From positions 3,155 to 67,154 of the forward strand of contig CAYRYZ010000005.1 of assembly GCA_964428745.1 (NCBI GenBank): 64,000 bases of DNA, given 5' to 3'. Of the stretch, positions 1-9,425 are shown in pieces. This DNA comes from GCA-002713455 sp964428745. Lineage in GTDB: Bacteria > Fidelibacterota > Marinisomatia > Marinisomatales > TCS55. The notes under the pieces were generated by a model. It saw only the letters and a program-made list of their open reading frames with translations. It did no database searches and was not told where the DNA came from. Position numbers and translations under genes: made by a program. Each line of letters opens with the position of its first letter. Positions within the stretch are counted from its first letter, which is position 1.

Positions 1-1273
1 GCTCATTGATGACTGGCTTTTCAATTCGTCCAACAAAATAATTTGTGTATGGCTCAATAAGAAATTTATTTCTTTCAATTTTTCCGCTAACATCTTCTTC
101 AATTGTCCCATATTCTTGATCAGTGATTGCATTAATAATCCCATAACGTAAACCTGAAGATGTCTCTCCTAATATTTTAGCTGCACCAATTATTGTTGTC
201 TCATTGGGCCTATCTATAATTGAGCCTGAATCAGGTTTATAATGCCCGGGCCTTCTACCTATTCGCCTTGAATTAAAAAGATTGAGTCTGCTTTTAAAAA
301 AATTTGCTCCTTGAACAAAAAAGGGTCTTCTTTCATTTAGTCGAGTTTCGAAGGCTGATAAGTTGAGAACTGAAGGGTCAGCTTGAACTTGACCAAAATC
401 CGGGTTGAAAGTCATGTTTAGGGTTGTGTTTGAATTCAAATTATATCGTGTATCTAAACCAATATTTTCAATATTTTCATTTTCATTTGTCTTAGTACGA
501 CCTGCTAAAAAATATGGTACTACCTCAATATTTTTAGGTTGAGGAATATTCTCAATACCTTTTAAAATTCCAAAGTGAGGGACAATCCCTCGAACACCTT
601 TGGCTCTACCCGGCCAGTTGACTTCTTCTTGCTTCTCAAAATGTCCTCTTTGGAATGTTACGCCCCACTCCTGTACTCTTTCCTTGTCATATTGGAATAC
701 ATTAAATGGGACTCTTATCTCTACAGACCAACCCTGATCATGAAAATATACTTCACTATCCCAAACTGCATTCCATGTTCCATCAAATCCACCATAACCA
801 TCACCAGAAATAGCGACATCCACTTGAACTTCAGCCGCGTTGACAGCAAACCAATATCCAGTTTTATCATCATTCCTCGAATCAATACCAAAGCCTACCC
901 AATCAGAATTAGATTCAAAGCCAGCCATCCAGTCATCGCGACGAGACCGTCGAGCCATTATTTTATCAGGATTTGGGTCAATATTGTTATAAGCTAAATA
1001 TAAATATTTATCATCATACAATACTCGTACCTCAGTCTCAATAGTGGGAGGTTCTAAATTGTATGGTTCATTTTGAAGAAATTCATCAACTAAAAGAGCC
1101 TTCGACCAAATTTCCTCATTAATCTCGCCATCTATAACAGGTGGCTTTTCTGTGCGAACAGCAGTAGCTACTTTAAATTTTAATTTGGTATAATCTTTAA
1201 CAACACCACGTGAATTGGTATCATCTGCAAAGATACTGGTAACAAATAAAAAGGTAAAAATGTATTTCCGCAT
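1..1273 (-). CDS. DUF5916 family outer-membrane protein, C-terminus beyond the window
   Basis: The frame is open from the ATG at 1273 to the window edge, giving about 424 residues of the N-terminal part. It starts with a secretion signal (MRKYIFTFLFVTSIFA). A carbohydrate-binding-family-9-like region follows (PPVIDGEINEEIW and a KYLYLAYNNIDPNPDKI segment), and then the hallmark of DUF5916 proteins (FNPDFGQVQADPSVLN followed by LNERRPFFVQGANFF). Known family members carry a C-terminal outer-membrane beta-barrel. Their substrate is unknown, although the N-terminal module suggests glycan binding. The gene starts 96 bases past the end of the etf/EMO operon in the same direction. Only the family assignment is firm. 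Confidence 0.85.
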   Translation of the reverse strand, partial: MRKYIFTFLFVTSIFADDTNSRGVVKDYTKLKFKVATAVRTEKPPVIDGEINEEIWSKALLVDEFLQNEPYNLEPPTIETEVRVLYDDKYLYLAYNNIDPNPDKIMARRSRRDDWMAGFESNSDWVGFGIDSRNDDKTGYWFAVNAAEVQVDVAISGDGYGGFDGTWNAVWDSEVYFHDQGWSVEIRVPFNVFQYDKERVQEWGVTFQRGHFEKQEEVNWPGRAKGVRGIVPHFGILKGIENIPQPKNIEVVPYFLAGRTKTNENENIENIGLDTRYNLNSNTTLNMTFNPDFGQVQADPSVLNLSAFETRLNERRPFFVQGANFFKSRLNLFNSRRIGRRPGHYKPDSGSIIDRPNETTIIGAAKILGETSSGLRYGIINAITDQEYGTIEEDVSGKIERNKFLIEPYTNYFVGRIEKPVINE

Positions 1274-1369
1274 CAATTATTAGTTCATCTTTTATTTAAA
1301 AAATTAATGAAAAATGTAGGGCAGATATTAAGCCTCAATCTTATTAATTAGACTATTAAATAAAACCAT

Positions 1370-3220
1370 TTAATTATTAACCAAGTTTTCTGACACTAAA
1401 TCAGCTACATCTTTCACTTGGATTTCTGACCGACCCTCTGGCGTTAAAGGCTTTAACCCCTGATTCATCATCCCATAACAAAAATTACAACCAGTCACTA
1501 CTGTATCTGCTTCTGAATTAACCACTTGTTCAGCGCGAACAAGGTGGGTTCTTCCTGTCGTCTCTTTTTTCCACCATAATCCGCCGCCTGCACCACAACA
1601 TAGTGTGTTACGGCCCGATTCTTCCAGTTCAAAGAATTCATCAGTGGTCGCATTAATGGCTGTCCTAGGTGCATCAACTTCATCAAGCATTCTGGATAAA
1701 TTGCAAGGATCGTGATAAGTCACTTTTCCATTCGATCCTTTTTTTACTTCAATACGACCTTCTTCAATCAGCTGTGCAATAACTTGTGTATGATGAGAAA
1801 CATCATAGTTCACTTCTGAGTACTTTGCATATTCTTTTTCCAAATTCAATGCACAATGTGGACAAAGAGTTACTACCTTACTAGCATGTGCTAATTGTTC
1901 CATATTATGTTCACGCAACATATTATATGTTAGTTTATCTCCCAAACGATTAGCAGGATCCCCTGAGCAATGTTCGTTCTCAAGTACACCATAAGTAATA
2001 CCGGCAACATCTAAAATATTTGCAAAGTTTTCAACTGATTTGGTGAAATTGGGGTCAAGCTCGTATCGCGCAAAACAGCCCAACCATAAAACATATTCTT
2101 TGTCAGGTGAAAAAGTAGGTAACCTATCAGCAAGTGGGCTATCAGTACGTCCTTCTGTATTACCTGACTCCTGAAGATTCATAAACAATTTTTGATATTC
2201 CTGAGGCACTTTTCCTTCTACTAATACTTCTAAACGCCGAATTTCATCGGATTTTTCTACCTGATTTCCAACAGGACATACTTCTGTACAAGCTTGACAG
2301 GTGGTGCACTCCCATCCTGCTTCAACGTTAATTTCCGATAGCACATCTACATTTCCTTTATCTAAAAGAGGTTGACGTAAGTCTAATATAAAATGATTCT
2401 TGGGATCCAAAAGGCCTCCACCTCTATTTGCAGGACAAACATCAATACATCTTCCACACTCAACACATGAAAAAACATCCAAAGCTTGATTTTTTGTCAT
2501 CTCGGTTAAATCAGCTAGCATTGCATCTAGTTCATCTTCTGATCCTTCTAGATCAATGTTGACTGGTGTATGGTCTGGAAGGTCAAATGGTTTGAAGAAA
2601 ATATTAATCGGAGCCAAAACCAAGTGTAAATGCTTAGAACGTGGAATAAGAAATAAAAAGGCTAATATAATTAGAGAATGTATCCACCAATTAATTCGCC
2701 AAACGATAGGACTCAAATCTGTCTCTCCCAAAAGATATGTAATCATGAGTATGGATATGAATAGAGCAACAAAACCTGAAGTGGGAGAAATTTTTCCAAG
2801 GGCTTTAGGCCTTGAGATAAAACGTCTATATGTTAACGATCCAATCCCAATTAGAACAAAAATGGAAAATGGGATTACTATATAACTGTATAATTTGTGC
2901 GTTTTAGGATTCATTAGCTCATATCCAAAACCAAGAGCAAAATGGTCTAATGTAACTAAGCCAAAAACAACAAAACCCCAAAAAACCAAGGCGTGCATAA
3001 ATCCTGGCCAAAATCGACCTCTGATTACTTTTTCATGAAGAAAAACTTCTTTAAATACTCGCCATAGCCTAGCTCCAAAGCGATCTAAGGGAAATGATTG
3101 TTTTCCTTTGAACACAATTCGAAGGCGACGCCATACTTCATAAATAAAAGATGCAAAGGTAGTGAGAATACCAAGGCTCAGTATTGTTTTTTCAATAACT
3201 GTGAATTCTAATTGCGCCAT
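1370..3220 (-). CDS. Membrane-bound Fe-S oxidoreductase, EtfAB:quinone oxidoreductase (EMO) type
   Basis: 616 residues. The N-terminal 200 or so residues hold five or six hydrophobic segments resembling the cytochrome b (NarI-like) part of membrane HdrE-type proteins. Two [4Fe-4S] motifs follow: CVECGRCIDVCP near residue 250 and CTTCQACTEVCP near 303. The C-terminal half has two cysteine-rich CCG-type modules (LCPHCALN near 453, LCCGAGGGLWW near 543, GCNFCYGMM near 580) like HdrD/GlpC. It lies 10 bases after etfA, so the inferred role is passing electrons from reduced ETF to the membrane quinone pool. Known relatives are annotated as heterodisulfide reductase-related or EMO. The quinone partner is inference. 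Confidence 0.85.
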   Translation of the reverse strand: MAQLEFTVIEKTILSLGILTTFASFIYEVWRRLRIVFKGKQSFPLDRFGARLWRVFKEVFLHEKVIRGRFWPGFMHALVFWGFVVFGLVTLDHFALGFGYELMNPKTHKLYSYIVIPFSIFVLIGIGSLTYRRFISRPKALGKISPTSGFVALFISILMITYLLGETDLSPIVWRINWWIHSLIILAFLFLIPRSKHLHLVLAPINIFFKPFDLPDHTPVNIDLEGSEDELDAMLADLTEMTKNQALDVFSCVECGRCIDVCPANRGGGLLDPKNHFILDLRQPLLDKGNVDVLSEINVEAGWECTTCQACTEVCPVGNQVEKSDEIRRLEVLVEGKVPQEYQKLFMNLQESGNTEGRTDSPLADRLPTFSPDKEYVLWLGCFARYELDPNFTKSVENFANILDVAGITYGVLENEHCSGDPANRLGDKLTYNMLREHNMEQLAHASKVVTLCPHCALNLEKEYAKYSEVNYDVSHHTQVIAQLIEEGRIEVKKGSNGKVTYHDPCNLSRMLDEVDAPRTAINATTDEFFELEESGRNTLCCGAGGGLWWKKETTGRTHLVRAEQVVNSEADTVVTGCNFCYGMMNQGLKPLTPEGRSEIQVKDVADLVSENLVNN

Positions 3221-3230
3221 TTCTATGAAT

Positions 3231-4196
3231 TTATTCTAGTGCTTTAGAGAGTTTTGGCACTATTTCCAAAAGATCACCTACCACTCCATAATCAGCAATC
3301 TCAAAAATAGGCGCTTCAGGATCTTTATTAATCGCGACTATATTTTTTGACCCTTTCATACCGACTACATGCTGAATGGCGCCAGATATACCTAAAGCCA
3401 AATACATCTTTGGAGAGACTGATTGACCAGAACTACCAATTTGATGTGTGGCGGAAAGCCAACCTGCGTCTACAACAGGCCTAGATGAAGCTAATTCTCC
3501 ACCAATCGCTTTCGCTAAATCTTTCGCCATGGGAACATTTTCTTCTTTACCAATACCGCGACCAACGGAAACGATTATTTCAGCTGACGTAAGGTCCACG
3601 CCTCCAGATTCTTCTTGAAAAGGATCTTCTGATTGAGTTTTAATCATGGATGATTCTAAACTAATGGTGACGTCCCGGACAGAAGCTGAACCTTCTGCGG
3701 CATTATCTGAAGAATATGCTGCAGATTGAAAACTAATTAATAATGGGCCCTCATCCATTGCAATCATATCGGAATATAATTTGGCATTAAACATTTGCTT
3801 TGTAAAAACAGTCTCTTCCCCATCACTATTCATTAACACATTATCTACAAGGAAGGGCTTCATCAATTTTGCGCTAATCTTGGGTACATAATCACGTACT
3901 TGATAGGTATGTCCAAAAAACACATATTTTGGGCTCTCTTGTTCCACAACCTGCCTTACAGCTTCAGCATATCCATCACAAGAATAACTTGATAGAAGAT
4001 CATGTTTTAAGCTTAAAACTTCACCTATATCATAATTAGAGGCTTGGGTGGCTAACTCATCTGCATTAGAACCCATGACCAATGCAGCAATGGAAAGTCC
4101 ACGATCTTGTGCCATCGTTTGAGCTGCGGTTATGGACTCTAATCCCATACGGTGAACTTTACCATTATTATCTTCGATGACAATTAATATATCCAT
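3231..4196 (-). CDS. etfA: Electron transfer flavoprotein alpha subunit
   Basis: 321 residues, full length for EtfA/FixB. The C-terminal FAD domain is clear: SGQSVSPKMYLALGISGAIQ, then GMKGSKNIVAINKD and IFEIADYGVVGDL near residues 255-310, the segment that cradles the FAD in ETF alpha. The N-terminal half has the alpha/beta nucleotide-binding fold and contains VFFGHTYQVRDYVPKISA. EtfA with EtfB accepts electrons from acyl-CoA dehydrogenases, and two such enzymes are encoded in this window. Start and stop abut etfB directly (etfB ends at 4197), so the pair is translated together. Confidence 0.96.
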   Translation of the reverse strand: MDILIVIEDNNGKVHRMGLESITAAQTMAQDRGLSIAALVMGSNADELATQASNYDIGEVLSLKHDLLSSYSCDGYAEAVRQVVEQESPKYVFFGHTYQVRDYVPKISAKLMKPFLVDNVLMNSDGEETVFTKQMFNAKLYSDMIAMDEGPLLISFQSAAYSSDNAAEGSASVRDVTISLESSMIKTQSEDPFQEESGGVDLTSAEIIVSVGRGIGKEENVPMAKDLAKAIGGELASSRPVVDAGWLSATHQIGSSGQSVSPKMYLALGISGAIQHVVGMKGSKNIVAINKDPEAPIFEIADYGVVGDLLEIVPKLSKALE

Positions 4197-4958
4197 CTAG
4201 ATCACTTTGATTTCGTTTCGAAAAGCTTCCACTAATTTATCCACAATCTGATCAACGGAACCTTCAATCATGACTGTTTGCTTATCACTTTGAGGAACAT
4301 AAACTTTTTTTGCAGATTGTTTTACATCACAAACTTTAGCTGTAACAACATTAATATCTTTTTTCTTTGCTCCCATAATTCCCTTTAGAGAAGGATAACG
4401 GGGAGTATTTAGTCCTGATTGTATTGTAATGCTTGCAGGTAATGACATTGACACCCATTGAAAGAAACCCGCTTCTAATTCCCTTTTTACTTTTATTTTC
4501 TCTTCAGATAATTCGGTGGCCATTGCTAATGATGCGGTCGACATGCCAAGCATTTCGCCAATAATTATTCCAGTTTGGCCCATTCCTAGATCATCGGATT
4601 GAAGACCGGAAAAAATAAGATCAAAATTTTCATCTCTGATCGCATCAGCAAATAGGGATGCCAGGCTCAATGGGTCGACTACTCTATCTGAATCTATTTG
4701 AATATGGATGGCACGATCAGCTCCTTTAGCTAATCCTTCTCTAATGACTTTTTGTACACGATCTGGGCCTAAACTAATCACGACTACTTCCCCATCACCA
4801 TTTTCTTCTTTGATCTGCAATGCCTCTTCCAATGCATAGTTATCGCACTCATTCATAACATACGAAATTCCATTTTCATCTAGCCATGATTGATCACTAT
4901 TTAAAGGAAGTTGAGATTCTGATCCAGGAACTTGTTTAACTAATACTGCAATTTTCAT
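4197..4958 (-). CDS. etfB: Electron transfer flavoprotein beta subunit
   Basis: 253 residues, the usual EtfB/FixA length. It begins MKIAVLVKQVPGSESQ, the standard N-terminus. The AMP-binding signature region is present (LSLASLFADAIRDENFDLI, then GLQSDDLGMGQTGIIIGEML), as is LPASITIQSGLNTPRYPSLK near residue 175. It is the first gene of the etfB-etfA-EMO operon. The 230-base upstream region is shared with the divergent lipoprotein gene, so transcription of both probably starts there. A non-bifurcating housekeeping role in fatty and amino acid oxidation is inferred from the partner EMO gene. Confidence 0.96.
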   Translation of the reverse strand: MKIAVLVKQVPGSESQLPLNSDQSWLDENGISYVMNECDNYALEEALQIKEENGDGEVVVISLGPDRVQKVIREGLAKGADRAIHIQIDSDRVVDPLSLASLFADAIRDENFDLIFSGLQSDDLGMGQTGIIIGEMLGMSTASLAMATELSEEKIKVKRELEAGFFQWVSMSLPASITIQSGLNTPRYPSLKGIMGAKKKDINVVTAKVCDVKQSAKKVYVPQSDKQTVMIEGSVDQIVDKLVEAFRNEIKVI

Positions 4959-5188
4959 TGAAAATAATTAATGCAGGGGAATCCTTTTTTTGTTTTATTT
5001 AATACAAATAAGCTAAAAAAATTTATAAATATTCACTGTCAATTCAAATCAAATGCCATTCAACAAAAATAATAATTAATTATTTGTAATTTCATAGCAT
5101 CGATGTATTTTATGTCGCCTCTAGAAAAATTTATTACTGTAAATTCTAGTAAAAAACGAACGATAACACTTAAACCGAGGAGTTTATA
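4959..5188. promoter_or_regulatory. Divergent intergenic region, etfB / lipoprotein
   Basis: A 230-base AT-rich spacer between divergent genes that must hold both promoters. I see an imperfect inverted repeat at 5121-5149 (CTAGAA then, after a 3-base bulge, TTTA pairing with TAAA and TTCTAG). A strong Shine-Dalgarno GAGGAG at 5177-5182 precedes the ATG at 5189. No confident -35/-10 pair could be chosen. Confidence 0.4.
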
Positions 5189-6403
5189 ATGAAATCGAAT
5201 TTAACTAAAATCTTATCTTTATTTATGGGAAGCTTACTATTGTTTTCCGCTTGTGAAGATGAGGATGATTCTCCAAATTTGGGGGATGCTGTTGGAACAT
5301 GGGAATTAGTAGGATTAACTGGTACGTATGAGCGTAAGATAATCACTAAAGATGGCGTTACTAGTTCTGCTGATGCATATCCACTAGTAGCGAATTGGGT
5401 AGATGCTGCAACCTTTGCAGGCGCTGCTGGCGTTGATGCTGCCTTTGTTAAAGCTGCAACATCCCAAACATTAGCAACATTTAAAGCAGGCGATAATGCG
5501 CCTGGTTTCCCAAGAAATGCAGCATTTGATAAAGCTGCTTTAGCGCTTACAGGCATTCAAATGACGGTAGATCTTCTTGATAGTAAATCAGCAGATACTC
5601 CTGGTACTTACACTGTTAAAGGAACCTATCCTTCTTTGCGTTTGAATCCAGATAATTGTAGTACTTACTTAATGCTCCCACCACCTCAGATCAATGATAC
5701 CGGTGACTGGACCGCAAATTATGATACAGGTGTATTTACACTTTCACCTGTAGTTGATATTGATCAGGTTTTACCACCATTTCCTGATGGAAAATTTAAA
5801 GTTAATAGAGAAGTTGAACCTGCAACATTTAACCTTGATTTTTTAGATCGTGATGGTCATGATGGATTATATTCTCAAGTACAAAATTCTTGGGATGAAG
5901 CTAATGATAGAGTTGTAAGTGGACTTAACGGACTTCCAGTTAATGCAGGAGGCGGATGGGACCCCACTGCGGACTCAGATCCTTCTTCCGAGGCTTATAT
6001 AATGCAAGCGGCACTAGCACCTTGGGGTGGTTATCTAACTTGGTATGCCTTAAATGCACTTGGTGAAACCGCAGCTAAAGCTCAAGATGTTAAGAATCCT
6101 TTGACAGATTTAAATGCTGATGGAGCCATAAACGCAGTAGATATGCTAATATATATGCATTCAGATAATCTTGCTGGTGGTGGTGGAAAAACTGCTTTTG
6201 GAATGCCTTATGCACTTCTTGTTAATAGTACAGATCCAACTGCACCTGCTTTTACTAACGATTCTGGAAGTGATTGGGCAGCTGCTGGGTTAGCAACTGG
6301 TGCTGGCGGCAAATTAAAATATAGAATTGATATGGGTGTATGTATGCCTGTTAATGAAACTATTGAATTCAAATCATTTTGGAATGAAAAACTAGTACAG
6401 TAA
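5189..6403 (+). CDS. Secreted lipoprotein with one dockerin/EF-hand-like calcium loop
   Basis: 404 residues. A lipoprotein signal ends in the lipobox LLFSAC (Cys at about residue 21), followed by acidic residues EDEDD. After the anchor comes GTWELVGLTGTYERK, which resembles lipocalin-like openings of FCB lipoproteins. Near residues 307-318 is DLNADGAINAVD, a textbook dockerin/EF-hand calcium loop (D-x-N-x-D-G-x-I-x-x-x-D). The middle is Ala- and Asp-rich. The family is not recognised. The next gene is a TonB-dependent receptor 66 bases downstream in the same direction, so the lipoprotein may be its surface substrate-binding partner, as SusD is to SusC. No SusD fold can be claimed from the sequence. 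The Shine-Dalgarno GAGGAG supports this start. Confidence 0.8.
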   Translation: MKSNLTKILSLFMGSLLLFSACEDEDDSPNLGDAVGTWELVGLTGTYERKIITKDGVTSSADAYPLVANWVDAATFAGAAGVDAAFVKAATSQTLATFKAGDNAPGFPRNAAFDKAALALTGIQMTVDLLDSKSADTPGTYTVKGTYPSLRLNPDNCSTYLMLPPPQINDTGDWTANYDTGVFTLSPVVDIDQVLPPFPDGKFKVNREVEPATFNLDFLDRDGHDGLYSQVQNSWDEANDRVVSGLNGLPVNAGGGWDPTADSDPSSEAYIMQAALAPWGGYLTWYALNALGETAAKAQDVKNPLTDLNADGAINAVDMLIYMHSDNLAGGGGKTAFGMPYALLVNSTDPTAPAFTNDSGSDWAAAGLATGAGGKLKYRIDMGVCMPVNETIEFKSFWNEKLVQ

Positions 6404-6430
6404 TACGCTTTATAAGTGTATCGTTCAATG

Positions 6431-6463
6431 AAATAGGGACAGTTAACAGCTGTCCCTATTTTT
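6431..6463 (+). terminator. Hairpin with U-tract between lipoprotein and TonB receptor genes
   Basis: A perfect 12-bp stem, AAATAGGGACAG at 6431-6442 and CTGTCCCTATTT at 6450-6461, with a 7-base loop and then TTATTATTT. It looks like an intrinsic terminator, but the downstream gene begins at 6470, only 9 bases later. It may therefore act as a partial terminator or attenuator that sets the lipoprotein-to-receptor ratio. Confidence 0.75.
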
Positions 6464-6469
6464 ATTATT

Positions 6470-9397
6470 TTGATAAATAAAACAATTAAACTATATACAA
6501 TTATCTTTTTCAGTTGTTCTGCTTTGTATTCACAGAACATTAATCTAACAGGTAAAATCACGGATTCTCAAAGTGGCGACCCCCTTATTGGCGCAAATGT
6601 TATTATTGATGGAAATGGATTGAATACTGGTGCAGCTACTGACTTTAATGGTGACTATATTGTTGAAGGTGTACCCTCTGGTTCTTACAAAATAAAAGTT
6701 TCTTATATCGGATATAGTGATTTTACCACTGAACTAAATATTTCATCAGAGTCATCTACTTTTGATGCAAAGTTAAGTATTTCTGCTATTCTGTTAGATG
6801 AATACATAGTAACTGCAAGTCGTGGAAGACGTGAAAAAATCACTGATGCACCTGCAGCTATTTCTGTAATCTCTGAACTTAAAATCCGCAATGCAAGTAA
6901 TCCAAACTTAGGAGACTACTTCAAAAATGTTAAAGGGGTTGATTTTACTGCATCTGGTCTTGATAGCTATAACCTAAGTGCTCGAGGCTTTAATTCAAGT
7001 TTTAGTAGTCGACTACTTACACTAACTGATGGAAGAATGGCTAATGTCCCTTCCTTACGTTTAATCGCTTATAATGTCATCCCATTAACATCTGATGATG
7101 TAAGGCAGATTGAAGTAGTTTTAGGCCCTTCTTCTGCACTTTATGGGCCAAATGCTCATGCAGGTGTTGTAAATATTATTTCTAAACGACCTAAAGAATC
7201 CCAAGGAACCGTTGTTGGCCTGACTGGCGGAACGAGAAATTTTGCAAAGGCACAAGTCCGTCATGCTGGAACTATTGGAAATTTAGGTTACAAAATGTCC
7301 CTTGTACAGTTTAATGCCAACGACTGGGAATACATTGAAGATGATGAAAAGAAAGCACATTATAAACAATGGTTGAATGAACTTGATGGAGGAGAATTAG
7401 ATGATTATTTTGAAGATGGCCTTGCGTGGTGGGATGGATGGGATATTAAAGTAGATCGCGATGGGGATGGCACTGTTGATACTACATATTTTGCGAAAGA
7501 TAATAAGGTTTATGATCGGGATAGTGATGGGATTGATGATATACCTCATTTTAAAATAAATAATACACGCTTTGATATTAGAACAGACTATGATTTTTCA
7601 CCTGATCATTTTATCAGTTTGAATTATGGGTTTGCTCAGGCAACAAATATTAATATTACGGGCATTGGTCGATATCTTGCTGATGACTGGATCTATCAGT
7701 TCTTTCAAGGAAGATGGGTATACAAGAACTGGTTTGCACAGGCTTACTTGAATACTTCGATGTCTGGTGATACTAGAAATATGCGTACAGGTGGTATCGT
7801 AACAGATCATTCGAAATTTTTTCACTTCCAGTTCCAACATAATTTAGATTTCAATTTTTTAGATACAAAACTGATATGGGGAGGAGACTACCAGCGAACC
7901 ATGCCCAAAACGTTTGGTACTATTCTTCCTGATGGCAAACCAGGTCGCAATCCAATCAGTTTTGATGAAGATGGCATTGATAATGATGGAGATGGTAAAA
8001 TTGATGAGTGGGATGAGTTAATTGTAACTAACGAATTTGGCCTATATGCCCAATCTCAATCCAAATTGAGTGAACACTTTCAACTAATCCTCTCGGGTCG
8101 TATTGATCTTCATAGTGGTCAACAAAAAGATGGAGGGTTTAAATTTTTAGAAGATCCATTATCAGGTGAAACCATGGAATACTATCCGCAAATCTCGCCT
8201 AAGGTTGGATTATTATACAAACCAAATGACAAACAAACCTTCCGCTTAACTGCTGCACGAGCCTTTAACACACCTTCTTCTCAAGGATTATATTTGGAGG
8301 TACTAGCAGCTCAATACTCTGTATTCCCAGTTGTGGCCCGTGGAAATAAAGATGGCTATACTTATAAAAGAAATGCATCAGGCAAACTCATGATGTTTGA
8401 TGTTCGTGCTGGTTCTACATCAGAATTTAGATGGGCAAGTATGCCAGAAGGTTCAGCACTTTATATACCTGCCGTTTTAGGTAGACCAGGACAATTTGTT
8501 AATGGAGAAGATTATACAAAAATTGAACCGGTACGATCTGAGGAGATTTGGACTTATGAATTTGGATATGCGGGTTTCATTGGACAAAAGATGCGTGCGT
8601 CATTTGATCTGTACTATAGCAGCTACAGTGATTTTGTCAGTGATCTCACCTGGGTAACGCCCGTGGTTATAGATACATCAGCTGGCTTCTATACAGTTGA
8701 GAATCCTGATCCCGAAATATTGGGCTTCGTACCAACTGCTGAACACAGCGGTATTCGAGATGGAGGTGATGGTATACCAGGATATTATTACATTGAATAT
8801 GGTTCCTCTGATTGGAAATCCTTGATTCCTGCTGGATGGTGGTCACAACCTGTTGAGCAGCGAAATGGCACGAAGTTAGAGGTTGCCTACGGTGACACAC
8901 TAGGAGCCTGGTGGACTGATGACCTTACTAATTTTGATAATCCTGTAAACCTTATGTTGACTAATATTAATTATGGTCGGGTCAATTTGTGGGGAATGGA
9001 TGCCAGTTTGTATGCATTTATCACACCTAAAATCACCGCAGATGTAAATTTCTCATTATTAGGAAAAAATAGATTTTGGAATTTTTTAACTCGATCTTAT
9101 GACCCTGTTAATGCACCCAGATACAAGGTTAATGCAAAGATAGCTTATAATTCTGATAAAGGATTTCATGGGAATACAGGATTTAGGTACATCCCTGAAT
9201 TTGAATGGGCGGCCGGCGTACATTATGGAATCATTGATGAATATTTAGTTTTCGATACTATGGTTGGCTATCGATTTGCTGAGAAATATGACCTATTGCT
9301 AAATATTAACAATATAAATGATAATGTGCACCGTGAAATTATTGGTGGGCCAAAGCTCGGCCGACACATCACTTTGAAATTAAACGCTAGATTTTAA
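6470..9397 (+). CDS. TonB-dependent outer-membrane receptor with carboxypeptidase-like N-terminal domain
   Basis: 975 residues. A signal peptide ends near SCSALYSQ. A carboxypeptidase-regulatory-like domain follows (LTGKITDSQSGDPLIGANV, residues about 25-105), then the plug domain (APAAISVISELKIRN, then LGPSSALYGPNAHAGVVNII near residue 225), then a long beta-barrel ending in LGRHITLKLNARF with the terminal Phe. Three Asp-rich calcium-type loops lie in presumed extracellular loops: about residues 329-337 (DRDGDGTVD), 349-357 (DRDSDGIDD) and 499-516 (DEDGIDNDGDGKIDEWDE). The start is TTG at 6470: no ATG fits before the signal peptide, and a hairpin directly precedes it. The substrate is unknown. 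It imports a ligand with energy from TonB, probably together with the upstream lipoprotein. Confidence 0.93.
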   Translation: MINKTIKLYTIIFFSCSALYSQNINLTGKITDSQSGDPLIGANVIIDGNGLNTGAATDFNGDYIVEGVPSGSYKIKVSYIGYSDFTTELNISSESSTFDAKLSISAILLDEYIVTASRGRREKITDAPAAISVISELKIRNASNPNLGDYFKNVKGVDFTASGLDSYNLSARGFNSSFSSRLLTLTDGRMANVPSLRLIAYNVIPLTSDDVRQIEVVLGPSSALYGPNAHAGVVNIISKRPKESQGTVVGLTGGTRNFAKAQVRHAGTIGNLGYKMSLVQFNANDWEYIEDDEKKAHYKQWLNELDGGELDDYFEDGLAWWDGWDIKVDRDGDGTVDTTYFAKDNKVYDRDSDGIDDIPHFKINNTRFDIRTDYDFSPDHFISLNYGFAQATNINITGIGRYLADDWIYQFFQGRWVYKNWFAQAYLNTSMSGDTRNMRTGGIVTDHSKFFHFQFQHNLDFNFLDTKLIWGGDYQRTMPKTFGTILPDGKPGRNPISFDEDGIDNDGDGKIDEWDELIVTNEFGLYAQSQSKLSEHFQLILSGRIDLHSGQQKDGGFKFLEDPLSGETMEYYPQISPKVGLLYKPNDKQTFRLTAARAFNTPSSQGLYLEVLAAQYSVFPVVARGNKDGYTYKRNASGKLMMFDVRAGSTSEFRWASMPEGSALYIPAVLGRPGQFVNGEDYTKIEPVRSEEIWTYEFGYAGFIGQKMRASFDLYYSSYSDFVSDLTWVTPVVIDTSAGFYTVENPDPEILGFVPTAEHSGIRDGGDGIPGYYYIEYGSSDWKSLIPAGWWSQPVEQRNGTKLEVAYGDTLGAWWTDDLTNFDNPVNLMLTNINYGRVNLWGMDASLYAFITPKITADVNFSLLGKNRFWNFLTRSYDPVNAPRYKVNAKIAYNSDKGFHGNTGFRYIPEFEWAAGVHYGIIDEYLVFDTMVGYRFAEKYDLLLNINNINDNVHREIIGGPKLGRHITLKLNARF

Positions 9398-9425
9398 CAA
9401 AGATGTGGTGCAAATAGTGCGAAGC

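Noticed and set aside
575..997. 140-codon open frame on the plus strand
   Set aside because: It is the opposite-strand shadow of the DUF5916 gene, whose minus-strand frame is open throughout and carries clear family motifs.
5170..5556. 128-codon Ala-rich frame on the minus strand
   Set aside because: Complement of the Ala-rich lipoprotein gene, which has a lipobox and a strong Shine-Dalgarno sequence on the plus strand.
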